Shown: piece by piece, positions 27,558 to 35,918 of the stretch
How positions within the stretch are numbered: position 1 is the stretch's first letter
Layout: each line of letters opens with the position of its first letter
Assembly (NCBI RefSeq): GCF_005938745.2
Contig: NZ_VCBX02000001.1
Coordinates: forward strand, 4,912,501 to 4,976,500
Direction of reading: 5' to 3'
DNA from: Rhodococcus sp. KBS0724
GTDB lineage: Bacteria; Actinomycetota; Actinomycetes; Mycobacteriales; Mycobacteriaceae
Length of the DNA stretch: 64,000 nt
The notes under the pieces: generated by a model
Seen by the model: only the letters and a program-made list of their open reading frames with translations
Told to the model about the DNA's origin: nothing
Database searches by the model: none
Program-made: the position numbers and the translations under genes

Positions 27558-27595
27558 GTCTTACATCCTAGTTTCCGTAGGCCGACATCACGAAC

Positions 27596-27631
27596 AGAAG
27601 GCTCCCACACCCGAGAGCGCAGGAGCCTTCT
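27596..27631. terminator. hairpin downstream of hbhA
   Basis: AGAAGGCTCC (27596-27605) pairs with GGAGCCTTCT (27622-27631), 10 bp, between the hbhA stop (27651) and the DUF2516 start (27557). The U-tract is poor, so an imperfect terminator or processing site is likely. Confidence 0.55.
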
Positions 27632-27650
27632 TACTGTTCGATCCAGCCGA

Positions 27651-28496
27651 TCAAGCCTTCTTGGTCGGTGCAGCCTTGGTCGGTGCAGCAGCCTTGGCGG
27701 GAGCGGCCTTCGCCGGTGCAGCCTTCGCCGGTGCGGCCTTGGCCGGAGCAGCCTTCGCGGGTTCAGCCTTCTTGGCAGCGGTTGCGCGCTCCTGGACATC
27801 GGATGCGGCAGCGGTCACGCGAGCTGCAGCTTCTTTGGAAGCCTCGTCGGCCTGATCGCCGAGGTCGAGGACCTTGAGCGCAGCTTCGTCACCCACATCG
27901 GCGATCTTCTCACCGGCGTCGGCGATCTTCTCGCCAACCTCTTCAGCGGTATCGGAGATGCGTCCGGCAGCGCGGCCGGCCAGCTTGGCAGCCTGCTCGC
28001 CAACGGCGCGGGTCTGACGGGCAACAGTTCCGAGTGCGTCTTCGGTCAGCTCGACGGCGTCACCGAGAGCGGACTCCGCAGCGGCGATGCCCTCTTCGAC
28101 GGCCGGCTGCTTGCGGATGCGCTCAACTGCATCTTCGCCGCGCTCTGCCAGCGAGTTGTACAGATCGCCTGCAACCTTGAGGTAGGCCTCGGCAACCTTG
28201 CGGAGCTCCTCGGGTGCGAACTTCTCGCGCAGCTCGGCAAGCTCCTCCGGCAGCTCGGACGGCAGGCCGGCGAGACGCTCACGAAGAGCCTCAACGCTTT
28301 CCACGACGTCGCCCTGCACTGCGGCGAACTTTTCGCGTGCACCGTCGACGCGGCCGGTGACCTCGTCCTGGCTGGTCTCGGCGCGCTCGCGAACCTGGGC
28401 AACAACGTCGGCAACGGCCTGGACGACGAGGTCGCCGGCTCCGACTGCGGCGTAGATCGAGGTCTTGACGTTGTCGATAGCGGTCTTATCGGTCAT
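27651..28496 (-). CDS. hbhA: heparin-binding hemagglutinin-like protein HbhA
   Basis: A 281-residue surface-associated adhesin-like protein. A long coiled-coil region (~25-200, heptads rich in A, E, V, L) follows an N-terminal hydrophobic helix; the tail (~235-281) is Lys/Ala/Pro-rich with repeated KAAPA units, the counterpart of the heparin-binding Lys-rich tail of mycobacterial HbhA. The latter binds sulfated glycans and has lysine methylation. The host role in this organism is not implied; it may serve in aggregation or lipid-inclusion binding. The start overlaps the XRE gene's stop by 11 bp, so both are one transcript. Confidence 0.85.
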   Translation of the reverse strand: MTDKTAIDNVKTSIYAAVGAGDLVVQAVADVVAQVRERAETSQDEVTGRVDGAREKFAAVQGDVVESVEALRERLAGLPSELPEELAELREKFAPEELRKVAEAYLKVAGDLYNSLAERGEDAVERIRKQPAVEEGIAAAESALGDAVELTEDALGTVARQTRAVGEQAAKLAGRAAGRISDTAEEVGEKIADAGEKIADVGDEAALKVLDLGDQADEASKEAAARVTAAASDVQERATAAKKAEPAKAAPAKAAPAKAAPAKAAPAKAAAPTKAAPTKKA

Positions 28497-28995
28497 GGTG
28501 TTCTCCTTCTGGGAGGTCTGAGTCCGGATGTGTGGTGGGGGCTGCGCTCTGGGCTACTGCAGCGGGCCGCGTCGAATCGTTCTCCCGACGGAACGAGTCG
28601 TAGATCTCGAGCAGCACTTGTTTCTGTCGCTCGCTGATGGAGGTATCTGCGAGTACGGCGTCACGGATCGGACTGTGAGGCCGTTGTTCGAGATATCCGG
28701 CCTGGACGTAGAGGACTTCCGAAGACACTCGGAGCCCTTTTGCTATTTGCGCGAGCACGTCGGCGGACGGTTTCCGTAGCCCTCGTTCGATCTGGCTGAG
28801 GTACGGATTGCTTACACCGGCGAGCTGCGCAAGTTGGCGCATCGAGACTTGTGCGGCTTCGCGCTGCGCACGAATGAATCCCCCGATGTCATGTGCCGCA
28901 GAGCTGACGACGCGCGCTGCCAAGTCACTGGCTCCGGCTGCGGCACCGGATGATTCACGTTCTCCTTCATCGGAGTCCGTCGACTTCGCAGACAT
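28486..28995 (-). CDS. XRE-family regulator upstream of hbhA
   Basis: A 169-residue protein with a Cro/C1-type HTH (~37-95: VSMRQLAQLAGVSNPYLSQIERG) and a C-terminal helix region (ISERQKQVLLEIYDSF). Orthologue of Rv0474 by position. ATG 28995 is chosen because GGAAAGGGAAGG precedes it; the longer frame to 29085 would run through the promoter and operator. The 3' end overlaps hbhA, so it probably regulates its own operon. Two dyads cover its promoter. Confidence 0.85.
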   Translation of the reverse strand: MSAKSTDSDEGERESSGAAAGASDLAARVVSSAAHDIGGFIRAQREAAQVSMRQLAQLAGVSNPYLSQIERGLRKPSADVLAQIAKGLRVSSEVLYVQAGYLEQRPHSPIRDAVLADTSISERQKQVLLEIYDSFRRENDSTRPAAVAQSAAPTTHPDSDLPEGEHHDR

Positions 28996-29025
28996 TGCGC
29001 CTTCCCTTTCCTGTGGACATTTCCC

Positions 29026-29054
29026 AGAGTAAGAGAGGGTGCTAACTATTGCAA
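29026..29054 (-). promoter_or_regulatory. promoter of the XRE-hbhA operon
   Basis: TTGCAA (-35, 29054-29049) and TACTCT (-10, 29031-29026) are separated by exactly 17 nt on the minus strand, giving a ~24-nt leader with a ribosome binding site before ATG 28995. Confidence 0.6.
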
Positions 29055-29073
29055 GCACTACTGCTAGCAGTAG
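29039..29073. promoter_or_regulatory. two adjacent dyads, candidate XRE operator
   Basis: GTGCT-N10-AGCAC (29039-29058) encloses the -35 box; the perfect 16-bp palindrome CTACTGCTAGCAGTAG (29058-29073) abuts it upstream. The position suits autorepression by the XRE protein encoded 45 bp away. Confidence 0.55.
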
Positions 29074-29101
29074 GGCGCACGTCACATTCGATGAGCCACT
29101 G

Positions 29102-30394
29102 CTAGCCGAAAATCAGCGTCGACACCGTGTAGATGAACAGACCCGCTATCGCACCGACCACCGTGCCGTTGATGCGGATGAACTGGAGATCGCGACCGAC
29201 CTGGAGCTCGATTTTCCGACTGGCTTCTTCGGCGTCCCAGCGCTCGACGGTGTCACTGATGACGCCGGTGATCTCGTCGGTGTAGTTCTCCGCGATGTAC
29301 GTCGTACCCGCCGCCAACCACCCGTCGACCTTGCCTCGCATCGACTCGTCGTCGCGCAGGCGGATGCCCAATCCGACGACGTTCTCGGCAACCTTGGTCC
29401 GCAGGGTGCTGTTGGGATCGTCGACCGATTCCATGATCAGCCGCTTCGCGACCTTCCACGTCGCCGATGCGAGTCCGGTAACTTCCTCGCGCCCCATGAT
29501 CTCGGCCTTGATTCCTTCGGCCTTCTTGATCGTCTCCGGATCGTTCTGCAGATCGTCCGCAAAGTCGATCAGGAAGCGATTGGCCGCAAGCCGCACCTCG
29601 TGCTCGGGATTTGCCCGCACTTTCCACGTGAACTCGACCAGTTCCTTGTAGATCTTCTCGCCGAGCATCGCGTCGACGAATTTCGGAGACCACGCCGGCG
29701 AATCACGGACGATCACGCGGTCGATGGTCTCCTGACTTCCGAGCGCCCACTGATGGGCGCGTTCGGCCAGCAGTTCGATGATCGGCAGTTGCTTGTTTTC
29801 CTTCAGAAGCTCACCGAGCACCCGGCCGATCGGCGGGCCCCACATCGGCTCCGCCAGACGTTTGACGATCGTGTGGTCGATGACCTGCGCGATGTCCTCG
29901 TCGCGCAGCACCTCGACCAGGCCGCGCAGGATCGTCGACGTCTCCGCGGCAACACGCGCAGCATTGTCCCGCTCGGCCATCCATGTACCGAGTCGCAGCG
30001 GGATCTGCGCTTGCTTCACCTTCGCGGACACGACGTCGGGGGCCAGGAAGTTCTGACCGACAAACGAACTCAAGCTCGCCCCGAGCTGGTCTTTCTTGCG
30101 TTTGATGATCGCGGTGTGTGGAATCGGTATCCCCATCGGATGCCGAAACAGTGCCGTGACGGCAAACCAGTCAGCCAACGCGCCGACCATGCCCGCCTCG
30201 GACGCTGCCCTCACGTACCCGACCCACTCGCCCGCGCCGCGGGATTCCTGCCATCGACAGAACAGATAGACGACCGTCGCGAAACCGAGGAGACCAGTCG
30301 CGAAGAACTTCATCTTGCGGAGGTCCCGACGCTTGGCATCGTCGCCGAAAGCCGAGCCGAAAGCGTTAACGCTCAATTGCTGCACCCTTGCCAT
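29102..30394 (-). CDS. DUF445 family membrane-associated protein
   Basis: A 430-residue protein: a membrane segment near residues 30-47 (FFATGLLGFATVVYLFCRW), the DUF445 core with AGMVGALADWFAVTALFRHPMGIPIPHTAII (conserved in the family), a long charged helical region, and a C-terminal membrane segment with GAIAGLFIYTVSTLIFG. Function unknown. Orthologue of Rv0473 by position. It precedes the XRE-hbhA operon on the same strand but that operon has its own promoter. Confidence 0.85.
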   Translation of the reverse strand: MARVQQLSVNAFGSAFGDDAKRRDLRKMKFFATGLLGFATVVYLFCRWQESRGAGEWVGYVRAASEAGMVGALADWFAVTALFRHPMGIPIPHTAIIKRKKDQLGASLSSFVGQNFLAPDVVSAKVKQAQIPLRLGTWMAERDNAARVAAETSTILRGLVEVLRDEDIAQVIDHTIVKRLAEPMWGPPIGRVLGELLKENKQLPIIELLAERAHQWALGSQETIDRVIVRDSPAWSPKFVDAMLGEKIYKELVEFTWKVRANPEHEVRLAANRFLIDFADDLQNDPETIKKAEGIKAEIMGREEVTGLASATWKVAKRLIMESVDDPNSTLRTKVAENVVGLGIRLRDDESMRGKVDGWLAAGTTYIAENYTDEITGVISDTVERWDAEEASRKIELQVGRDLQFIRINGTVVGAIAGLFIYTVSTLIFG

Positions 30395-30491
30395 TGTGCC
30401 GAAAGCTCGCCTCGGGTGCGTCGAAGCTGCAGGTGCGTGCCCACCGTAATTGCCCGGACACTAAGCTGAAACGGAATGAGACCGCTCGGAC

Positions 30492-31256
30492 GTGGATCGC
30501 ACCACAGATATGAGATACCCCGTGGCTAAGAACGCTGTGCAGGACAACGAGCAGGTAGACGGCCCAGTTGTCGCTGACACGAAGCCCGAGAAGTCCGACG
30601 GACGCAAACGGCGCTGGCGCGAGCACAAGATCGCCCGACGCGAAGAGCTTGTCGACGGCACCATCGCAGCGATCCGTGCGCGTGGCCGTGAAATCGGTAT
30701 GGATGAGATCGCGTCCGAAATCGGTGTCTCCAAGACTGTTCTCTACCGCTACTTCACCGACAAGAGCGACCTGACGACGGCCACGATGATGCGGTATGTC
30801 GAGACAATTCTCGCGCCGCGCATCTATCAGGCCATCAGCGACGAACTCGACGATTTCGAGCTGACACACGCCACGATCACCGCGTACGTCGAGACTGTTG
30901 CGTCCGACCCGGCGATCTACCTCTACGTCATGGCAAACGGAGCCGGTGCGAGTCGTGACGTCGTGGCCGAGTCGGAGCGCATGATCGCCGAACTCCTGTC
31001 AACGGTGCTGGGCAATCGCCTGCGCGAGATGGAAATGGATTCCGGCGGGTCGCTGCCGTGGGCGTATGGAATCGTCGGCGGCATCCAGTTGGCGACGCAC
31101 TGGTGGATCTCCAACAAGTCGATGTCCGCCGAATCGTTGATCGACTACCTGACGATGATGACGTGGGGCGGCATCACCGGTATCGCCGCCGTCAAGGGTT
31201 CACCGGCCAAGTTCAAATCCATGCCGCATCCGCTGATCGCTCCCGAGAACGACTGA
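30492..31256 (+). CDS. TetR-family regulator
   Basis: A 254-residue repressor. The N-terminal ~40 residues are charged, followed by the HTH (~75-95: MDEIASEIGVSKTVLYRYFTDKSD) and a ligand-binding helical domain with a conserved WWISNKSMS segment. Rv0472c orthologue by position. The start could be GTG 30492, ATG 30510 or GTG 30525; none has a clear ribosome binding site. Divergent from DUF445, a likely target. Confidence 0.85.
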   Translation: MDRTTDMRYPVAKNAVQDNEQVDGPVVADTKPEKSDGRKRRWREHKIARREELVDGTIAAIRARGREIGMDEIASEIGVSKTVLYRYFTDKSDLTTATMMRYVETILAPRIYQAISDELDDFELTHATITAYVETVASDPAIYLYVMANGAGASRDVVAESERMIAELLSTVLGNRLREMEMDSGGSLPWAYGIVGGIQLATHWWISNKSMSAESLIDYLTMMTWGGITGIAAVKGSPAKFKSMPHPLIAPEND

Positions 31257-31305
31257 GCCTGAAGTTCCCACGCACGCCACCTCCGCTGTGGCACAGTCTC
31301 CGGGT

Positions 31306-32160
31306 ATGACAGACGACTCGCTGTGGGAAACACCGGCCGTGACCATCCTCCGATCAGAGCCTGGCTTCGATCTCGAAGGTCTCGACCGCAACAGCACTCC
31401 GGGATTCACGGGGAAGAAAGCTGACGGCGAGCGTCTCCTCGAAGAACGCGGCGCCGTGCTGTCGGGCTTGCAGGAATTGTTGTACGCCAACGGTCGCTCG
31501 GGTGACTCGCGATCTGTCCTCCTCGTCCTACAAGGAATGGACACCTCGGGCAAGGGTGGAATGGTGCGCCACGTCGTGGGACACGTCGATCCGCAGGGCG
31601 TCGATCACGCGTCGTTCGGGGTTCCGACGGACGAGGAAAAGCAGCACCACTACCTGTGGCGGATCAAGAAGCAACTCCCCCGCGGCGGCTATCTCGGAGT
31701 GTTCGACCGCTCCCACTACGAGGACGTCCTGGTGGTGCGAGTCCACGATCTTGTGCCGCCGGATGTGTGGGGAGCGCGCTACGACGAGATCAATCAGTTC
31801 GAGAAAGAACTCGTCGACGCCGGCACCACCATCGTCAAGGTCGCGATGTTCGTGTCGCTGGACGAGCAGAAGAAGCGTCTCCAGGAGCGACTCGACCGGC
31901 CGGAGAAGTACTGGAAGTACAACCCGGGCGACGTGACCGAACGGAAACTGTGGCCCGCCTATCAAGAGGCCTATCAGGCGATGCTCGACAAGACGTCCAC
32001 CGAGCACGCGCCGTGGTACGTGGTGCCGTGTGATCGCAAGTGGTACAGCCGCATCGCCGTCACCGAGCTGTTGATCGACGCATTCGCAAACCTCGACCTG
32101 TCATGGCCACCAGCCGATTTCGACGTCGAGATCGAGAAGGCCCGCCTCGCCGAGTCCTGA
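31306..32160 (+). CDS. polyphosphate kinase 2 (PPK2) family protein
   Basis: A 284-residue polyphosphate:nucleotide phosphotransferase. Walker A GMDTSGKGG (~75-83), the lid/Walker-B region GVFDRSHYEDVL (~138-149) and conserved EKYWKYNPGD (~197). Such enzymes make ADP/GDP or ATP/GTP from polyphosphate. ATG 31306 (MTDDSLW) preferred over GTG 31288. Precedes a convergent small membrane protein gene by 7 bp. Confidence 0.9.
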   Translation: MTDDSLWETPAVTILRSEPGFDLEGLDRNSTPGFTGKKADGERLLEERGAVLSGLQELLYANGRSGDSRSVLLVLQGMDTSGKGGMVRHVVGHVDPQGVDHASFGVPTDEEKQHHYLWRIKKQLPRGGYLGVFDRSHYEDVLVVRVHDLVPPDVWGARYDEINQFEKELVDAGTTIVKVAMFVSLDEQKKRLQERLDRPEKYWKYNPGDVTERKLWPAYQEAYQAMLDKTSTEHAPWYVVPCDRKWYSRIAVTELLIDAFANLDLSWPPADFDVEIEKARLAES

Positions 32161-32167
32161 TACCGGC

Positions 32168-32389
32168 TCAGAACAGATGGGGTGTTTCCCGATGCACCTT
32201 GTGATCGTGGCGAACGGTTCCGGTGTACAACGCGATCATGAGGCCGATGGACACGGCTGCCGCCAACCCGGAAATCAGCGCCCAGCCGCCATTACCTGAT
32301 CCGGCGGCGACCAGGAATCCGCCCAGACAGACGACAGTGACAAGAACCAGGAAGTACGACGCCCAGGCCGCAAAGAGATTGAGCTTCAT
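32168..32389 (-). CDS. small membrane protein (73 aa)
   Basis: Two predicted membrane helices (LNLFAAWASYFLVLVTVVCLG and WALISGLAAAVSIGLMIAL) and a short basic tail with HDHKVHRE. GGAG precedes the ATG. I do not recognise the family. Convergent to the PPK2 gene. Confidence 0.7.
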   Translation of the reverse strand: MKLNLFAAWASYFLVLVTVVCLGGFLVAAGSGNGGWALISGLAAAVSIGLMIALYTGTVRHDHKVHRETPHLF

Positions 32390-32489
32390 GATGGCTCCTC
32401 GGGTCGGATCTCTTTCGATTCGACCGTACGCCGCAGACCTATGCGCGACAAGCGGGTTTCTCCGGCTGAACCTGGGGTAGCCGAATTAC

Positions 32490-33068
32490 ATGAATATCGG
32501 AAACCTTTTCCGCAGAATCGAATCCGCCGACCAACTGGACGGTCCGTCCACAGGTCTTCAGCGAAGAATCCTCGACGCGGCCTCATACTCCCCGGCCACA
32601 CGCAAAGTCGCGTCCATCCTTCGCGGATCACCAGTCGAGCACCCGCTACATCCTGCGTTGGTGGCCGTCCCCATCGGCGCGTGGACGTCGGCCGTCGTGT
32701 TCGATTATGTTGCGCGGGAGCCGAAAACAGTGCGCAACCTGATCCTGCTCGGACTCGTCACAACGCCGCCGGCACTTATCACTGGCTGGCTCGATTGGTC
32801 TGAACGCAACACGGTCGCGCGCCGCGTCGGGCTGGTTCACGCCGCGAGCAACGCGGTAGGCATCGATGCCTTCCTGGTGTCGTACTTCTTGCGCAGCAAG
32901 GATTCCCCGCCGCCGCTACTTGCGCGGTTGCTCTCACTGGTCGGGTTGAGCGCTATCGGTATCGGCGGCGCAATCGGCGGGCACATCGTGTTCCGGCTGA
33001 TGGACGATTTCGACACGGAGACTGCGTCAGCGCCGGTCCTCGATCCGGCGCTGAACGTGGTGAATTAG
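32490..33068 (+). CDS. DUF2231-like membrane protein
   Basis: A 192-residue protein with about four membrane helices. The segment GSPVEHPLHPALVAVPIGAW (~48-67) with the LHPxLVxxPIG pattern marks DUF2231; related proteins sometimes carry Rieske or heme domains, absent here. Function unknown. Confidence 0.8.
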   Translation: MNIGNLFRRIESADQLDGPSTGLQRRILDAASYSPATRKVASILRGSPVEHPLHPALVAVPIGAWTSAVVFDYVAREPKTVRNLILLGLVTTPPALITGWLDWSERNTVARRVGLVHAASNAVGIDAFLVSYFLRSKDSPPPLLARLLSLVGLSAIGIGGAIGGHIVFRLMDDFDTETASAPVLDPALNVVN

Positions 33069-33080
33069 CGGATCTGAAGT

Positions 33081-33509
33081 TCAGCGCGCGTCGTGACCGT
33101 ACTGACGAAGCAGGCGGGCAGTTCGATCGGAATCCGCCAGCGGACGATCGTTGGTCCAGGACGCGCGTCGGCGCATCCGGGCGTCAGGGGTACCGACGCT
33201 CGCTCCGAATGCTGCGACCGCGTCCGGAGCCGGAACTGCGTCGTCCCCTAGATATCCGAGAACGATCAGATCCTCACCCGATCGGGTTTCCACTGCCAAC
33301 GCCCAACCACACGTTTCCTCCCACAGCAACGCAACTTCCCGACCGGGGAAGCGTGGCACCTCTCGATCGAGGGCGATGTACGCCTCCATCGGATGCTCGC
33401 CCCGGCAGCACCATTGCTCGATTCCTGCGCCGACGCCCTCGGCCACCGACTGGATGTACCGCTGGAATCCGAGCCCCACATTCGCGTCGACAAGTACCTG
33501 TTCGGTCAT
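33081..33509 (-). CDS. DUF6292-like protein
   Basis: A 142-residue soluble protein: an N-terminal helix (GFQRYIQSVAEGVG), a beta core with PRFPGREVALLWEETCGWALAVET and VLGYLGDD, and a basic C-terminus. Fits DUF6292, an actinobacterial family of unknown function. ATG 33509 follows GAGTGG; the extension to 33548 is less likely. Confidence 0.65.
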   Translation of the reverse strand: MTEQVLVDANVGLGFQRYIQSVAEGVGAGIEQWCCRGEHPMEAYIALDREVPRFPGREVALLWEETCGWALAVETRSGEDLIVLGYLGDDAVPAPDAVAAFGASVGTPDARMRRRASWTNDRPLADSDRTARLLRQYGHDAR

Positions 33510-33548
33510 CGATCCACTCCTCACCTTGCGTGCTTGAAATGTGCCCAT

Positions 33549-33607
33549 CCCGGGGCGCAGCGAAACCCGCTTCAGATCCCCGGGGCGAAGCGATGCCGGT
33601 TCAGATC
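33549..33607. repeat. imperfect ~30-bp tandem duplication
   Basis: Units of 30 and 29 bp (33549-33578 and 33579-33607), both starting CCCGGGGCG and ending TTCAGATC, follow each other with a few mismatches, in the divergent spacer between the DUF6292 and glycosyltransferase genes. Confidence 0.7.
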
Positions 33608-33656
33608 ACGGACTGCGGGTATCCGAAGACGAAACAGTCAACCGAGAGGTGCCCAG

Positions 33657-34928
33657 ATGACTTATTCGCCCGCCATCGCACCCGGACGAATGCTCAATAT
33701 CTCCATGGTGTCGGTCAACGCGGACCCACTGGCTCAAGTGGGCAATTCCGTTGCCGGACGCCAGCATCTGCACGTCGACGAACTGTCATCGGCGCTCGTT
33801 CGCGCGGGCCATGACGTAACGGTGTACACGCGGCGGCAGAGTGCACACGGTCCCGACCGTGTTCGCGCGCGTGGCGGTTACACCGTCGTGTATGCCGAAG
33901 CCGGTCCGCCGCATGCGCTGAGCGACAAGGAACTCCTGCAGCATCTCGGCGAATTCGGTGGTGAACTACGCAATTTGTGGACTCTGGACCGGCCCGACGT
34001 AGTGCACGCTCATTTTTGGATGTCGGGTATCGCCACGGAATTGGCAACGCGGATCCTCGGCATTCCGGTTTTGCAAACATTCCATTCGCTCGGTATCACG
34101 GAGCGGCGCCATCTCGGCTTGTCCGACGAAAACCCCTCGGAGCGTTCCCATCTGGAGCAGTTGGTCGCCAAAGGTGCGACGCATGTCATCGCGACGAGTT
34201 CCGACGAGGTATTCGATCTAGTCCGGCTCGGCTCGCCTCGCTCGCGGACGACCATGGTTCCGTCCGGCGTCGACGTCGACCACTTCACCCCGGAGGGGCC
34301 GCGGGCAAAACGAAATGCACCGCACCGATTGTTGTGCGTCGGAAGGTTGGTAGAACAGAAGGGATTCGACGTCGCGGTTGCGGCTCTGGCGTCGCTGCCC
34401 GATACGGAATTGATAGTGGCGGGTGGGCCGCCGTCGTCAGGTCTGCCGACCGACGAGGTCGCTACGCAATTGCAGAAACTCGCTGAACGACTAGGCGTCG
34501 AGGATCGGGTGAAACTTCTCGGCCGCGTCCCGCATCATGCGCTACCGAAGTTGATGCGGTCGGCCGATGCACTTCTCTGCACGGCCCGCTACGAACCATT
34601 CGGCATAGTCGCACTCGAGGCTATGGCCTGTGGAGTTCCCGTTGTCGCAACCCCGGTCGGCGGACTGCGCGACACCGTGGTCGACGGACTGACCGGACAC
34701 CGCGTTCCAGTCGACAATCCCAAGCAGACCGCGAGGGTTGTGCGGCATTTGCTCGACAACGCCGAGGAAGGCGCTCTGTTCTCCCGCGCGGGCCGGGCCC
34801 GGATGTGCGAATCGTATTCGTGGGAACACGTCGCGGGTGAAGTAGTGCGGACCTATGGTCGCTGCGTCACCGCGCCTCCCCGCGTTCGCGCGCACAGAGT
34901 CGCTCACCGAAGCGAAGTAGCTCGGTGA
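33657..34928 (+). CDS. GT4-family glycosyltransferase
   Basis: A 423-residue GT-B glycosyltransferase. N-terminal acceptor domain (SMVSVNADPLAQVG, VHAHFWMSG near 120) and C-terminal nucleotide-sugar domain (GRLVEQKGFD near 230, YEPFGIVALEAMACGVPVV near 315, the E-x7-E signature). Resembles MshA and other retaining GT4 enzymes but lacks the GDAGGMN motif, so it is not MshA; substrate unknown. GAGAGG precedes ATG 33657. Confidence 0.88.
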   Translation: MTYSPAIAPGRMLNISMVSVNADPLAQVGNSVAGRQHLHVDELSSALVRAGHDVTVYTRRQSAHGPDRVRARGGYTVVYAEAGPPHALSDKELLQHLGEFGGELRNLWTLDRPDVVHAHFWMSGIATELATRILGIPVLQTFHSLGITERRHLGLSDENPSERSHLEQLVAKGATHVIATSSDEVFDLVRLGSPRSRTTMVPSGVDVDHFTPEGPRAKRNAPHRLLCVGRLVEQKGFDVAVAALASLPDTELIVAGGPPSSGLPTDEVATQLQKLAERLGVEDRVKLLGRVPHHALPKLMRSADALLCTARYEPFGIVALEAMACGVPVVATPVGGLRDTVVDGLTGHRVPVDNPKQTARVVRHLLDNAEEGALFSRAGRARMCESYSWEHVAGEVVRTYGRCVTAPPRVRAHRVAHRSEVAR

Positions 34929-34956
34929 GCGACCTGAAACTCCTTACTGTGAATAA

Positions 34957-34990
34957 CTTGAATGCTGTGTGACCTTGAATGCTGTGTGGC
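34957..34990. repeat. tandem 17-bp duplication
   Basis: CTTGAATGCTGTGTGAC (34957-34973) is followed directly by CTTGAATGCTGTGTGGC (34974-34990) in the spacer between the convergent glycosyltransferase and STAS genes (stops at 34928 and 35001). Confidence 0.85.
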
Positions 34991-35000
34991 TCGGCGCCTT

Positions 35001-35474
35001 TCAGGCAAGGAAACGTTTGGTTTCGCCCAGACCGACTGCGTGCTCCAACGAGGTGTAGCAGTCGAACATGGATTCCTGGCCGGCAGCTTTGAGGAGACGC
35101 TGAACCGGTCGACCACAGATCAAGGCAAGAGCACCGCCGGCATCGCGGGTGAGCGTGGAGAGGATCGACAACGATGACAACCCGCACATACCCATGAATT
35201 CGAGATCCGACATGTCGACAACCAGGGTCCGATCCGGCGCAACCTGGGTGGACAGATAATCGCGGAATGCGTTGACGCTCAACAAGTCGATTTCACCGCG
35301 AACCGATACCACGACCGTACTGGCACTGACCTTGTGCGCCCGAAATGAGGCGGTGGACGTCGCCGATGGCGGCGGACCGTAGTCGAGCGAACCTCTACCT
35401 GCATAAGAGAAGCCTGGTTTCGGCTTCCCAGAAACAGGTGATCCTGGAACAGATGATTTTGGAACAACAGTCAT
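35001..35474 (-). CDS. STAS-domain anti-sigma-factor antagonist
   Basis: A 157-residue protein: a ~50-residue Pro/Gly-rich N-terminal extension and a STAS domain (~58-157) that would bind an anti-sigma factor. The usual D-S-S-G phosphorylation motif reads GMCG (Gly95, Met96, Cys97), so the phosphoacceptor Ser is missing and phospho-switching is unlikely. ATG 35474 has GGGAGA upstream; the longer frame runs antisense to the anti-sigma gene. It lies divergent from the anti-sigma/sigma pair. Confidence 0.8.
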   Translation of the reverse strand: MTVVPKSSVPGSPVSGKPKPGFSYAGRGSLDYGPPPSATSTASFRAHKVSASTVVVSVRGEIDLLSVNAFRDYLSTQVAPDRTLVVDMSDLEFMGMCGLSSLSILSTLTRDAGGALALICGRPVQRLLKAAGQESMFDCYTSLEHAVGLGETKRFLA

Positions 35475-35615
35475 GGTTCTCCCATCCCGCAACGGCATAC
35501 ACTGTGCAAAGAAACGGGGGACATCCATCAGGGGCGCACGCGATATCGGGCCCATTGTTAATGGATTATCCCTCATCGGCTGTGTGCTCAACCTCGGTTG
35601 GAACAGTACCCCGAG

Positions 35616-35747
35616 ATGACGGCGGTCACAACCGCAGTTCGAGCGTTCGGTTCGGTCGCGGAGCACAAACTGGTGGTCGAGATTTTGGACCGCGGTGGCG
35701 TGAACTGCGACAACCCCTGGTCGGACCGCTACAAGCCTGTGGTTTGA
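35616..35747 (+). CDS. possible small protein (43 aa)
   Basis: An ATG-TGA frame in the 444-bp spacer between STAS and anti-sigma genes. It begins MTAVTTAVRAFGSVAEHKLV and contains EILDRGGVNCDNPWSD, with GC-biased third positions like coding DNA; the frame is open back to 35562 with TTG 35598 as another start. No good ribosome binding site. It may be a small protein or a remnant of a longer gene. I do not recognise it. Confidence 0.35.
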   Translation: MTAVTTAVRAFGSVAEHKLVVEILDRGGVNCDNPWSDRYKPVV

Positions 35748-35790
35748 ATTGCCACAAACCTTTGGTTTCAACTGCACCGAAAAGTGGTAA
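35741..35790 (+). promoter_or_regulatory. candidate SigF/SigB-type promoter and dyad
   Basis: GTTT (35765-35768) and TGGTAA (35785-35790) are 16 nt apart, resembling the GTTT-N15-17-GGGTAT pattern of stress sigma factors (4 of 6 in the -10). A dyad GGTTTG-N8-CAAACC (35741-35760) lies just upstream. Would fit autoregulation of the sigma operon, but the match is partial. Confidence 0.3.
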
Positions 35791-35918
35791 TCCCCCTGAA
35801 GCGTCTGCGCACCGGCGTAGATATTTTCTGTATAGGGGTGTCTGTGATCGTATCGGTCGGTATGGTTCACCGCACCAGCGTCCGGGGCCGGCACCTGGTA
35901 CGACGATCCGGAGAACTC

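Noticed and set aside
27228..28637. 469-codon plus-strand frame across hbhA
   Set aside because: Low-complexity mirror of the HbhA coiled-coil and Lys-rich tail; no domain recognised and strong coding signal is on the other strand.
35540..35610. GGGATA with GTTG 16 nt upstream on the minus strand, as SigF promoter for the STAS gene
   Set aside because: GGGATA matches GGGTAT only in the three Gs; not good enough to list.
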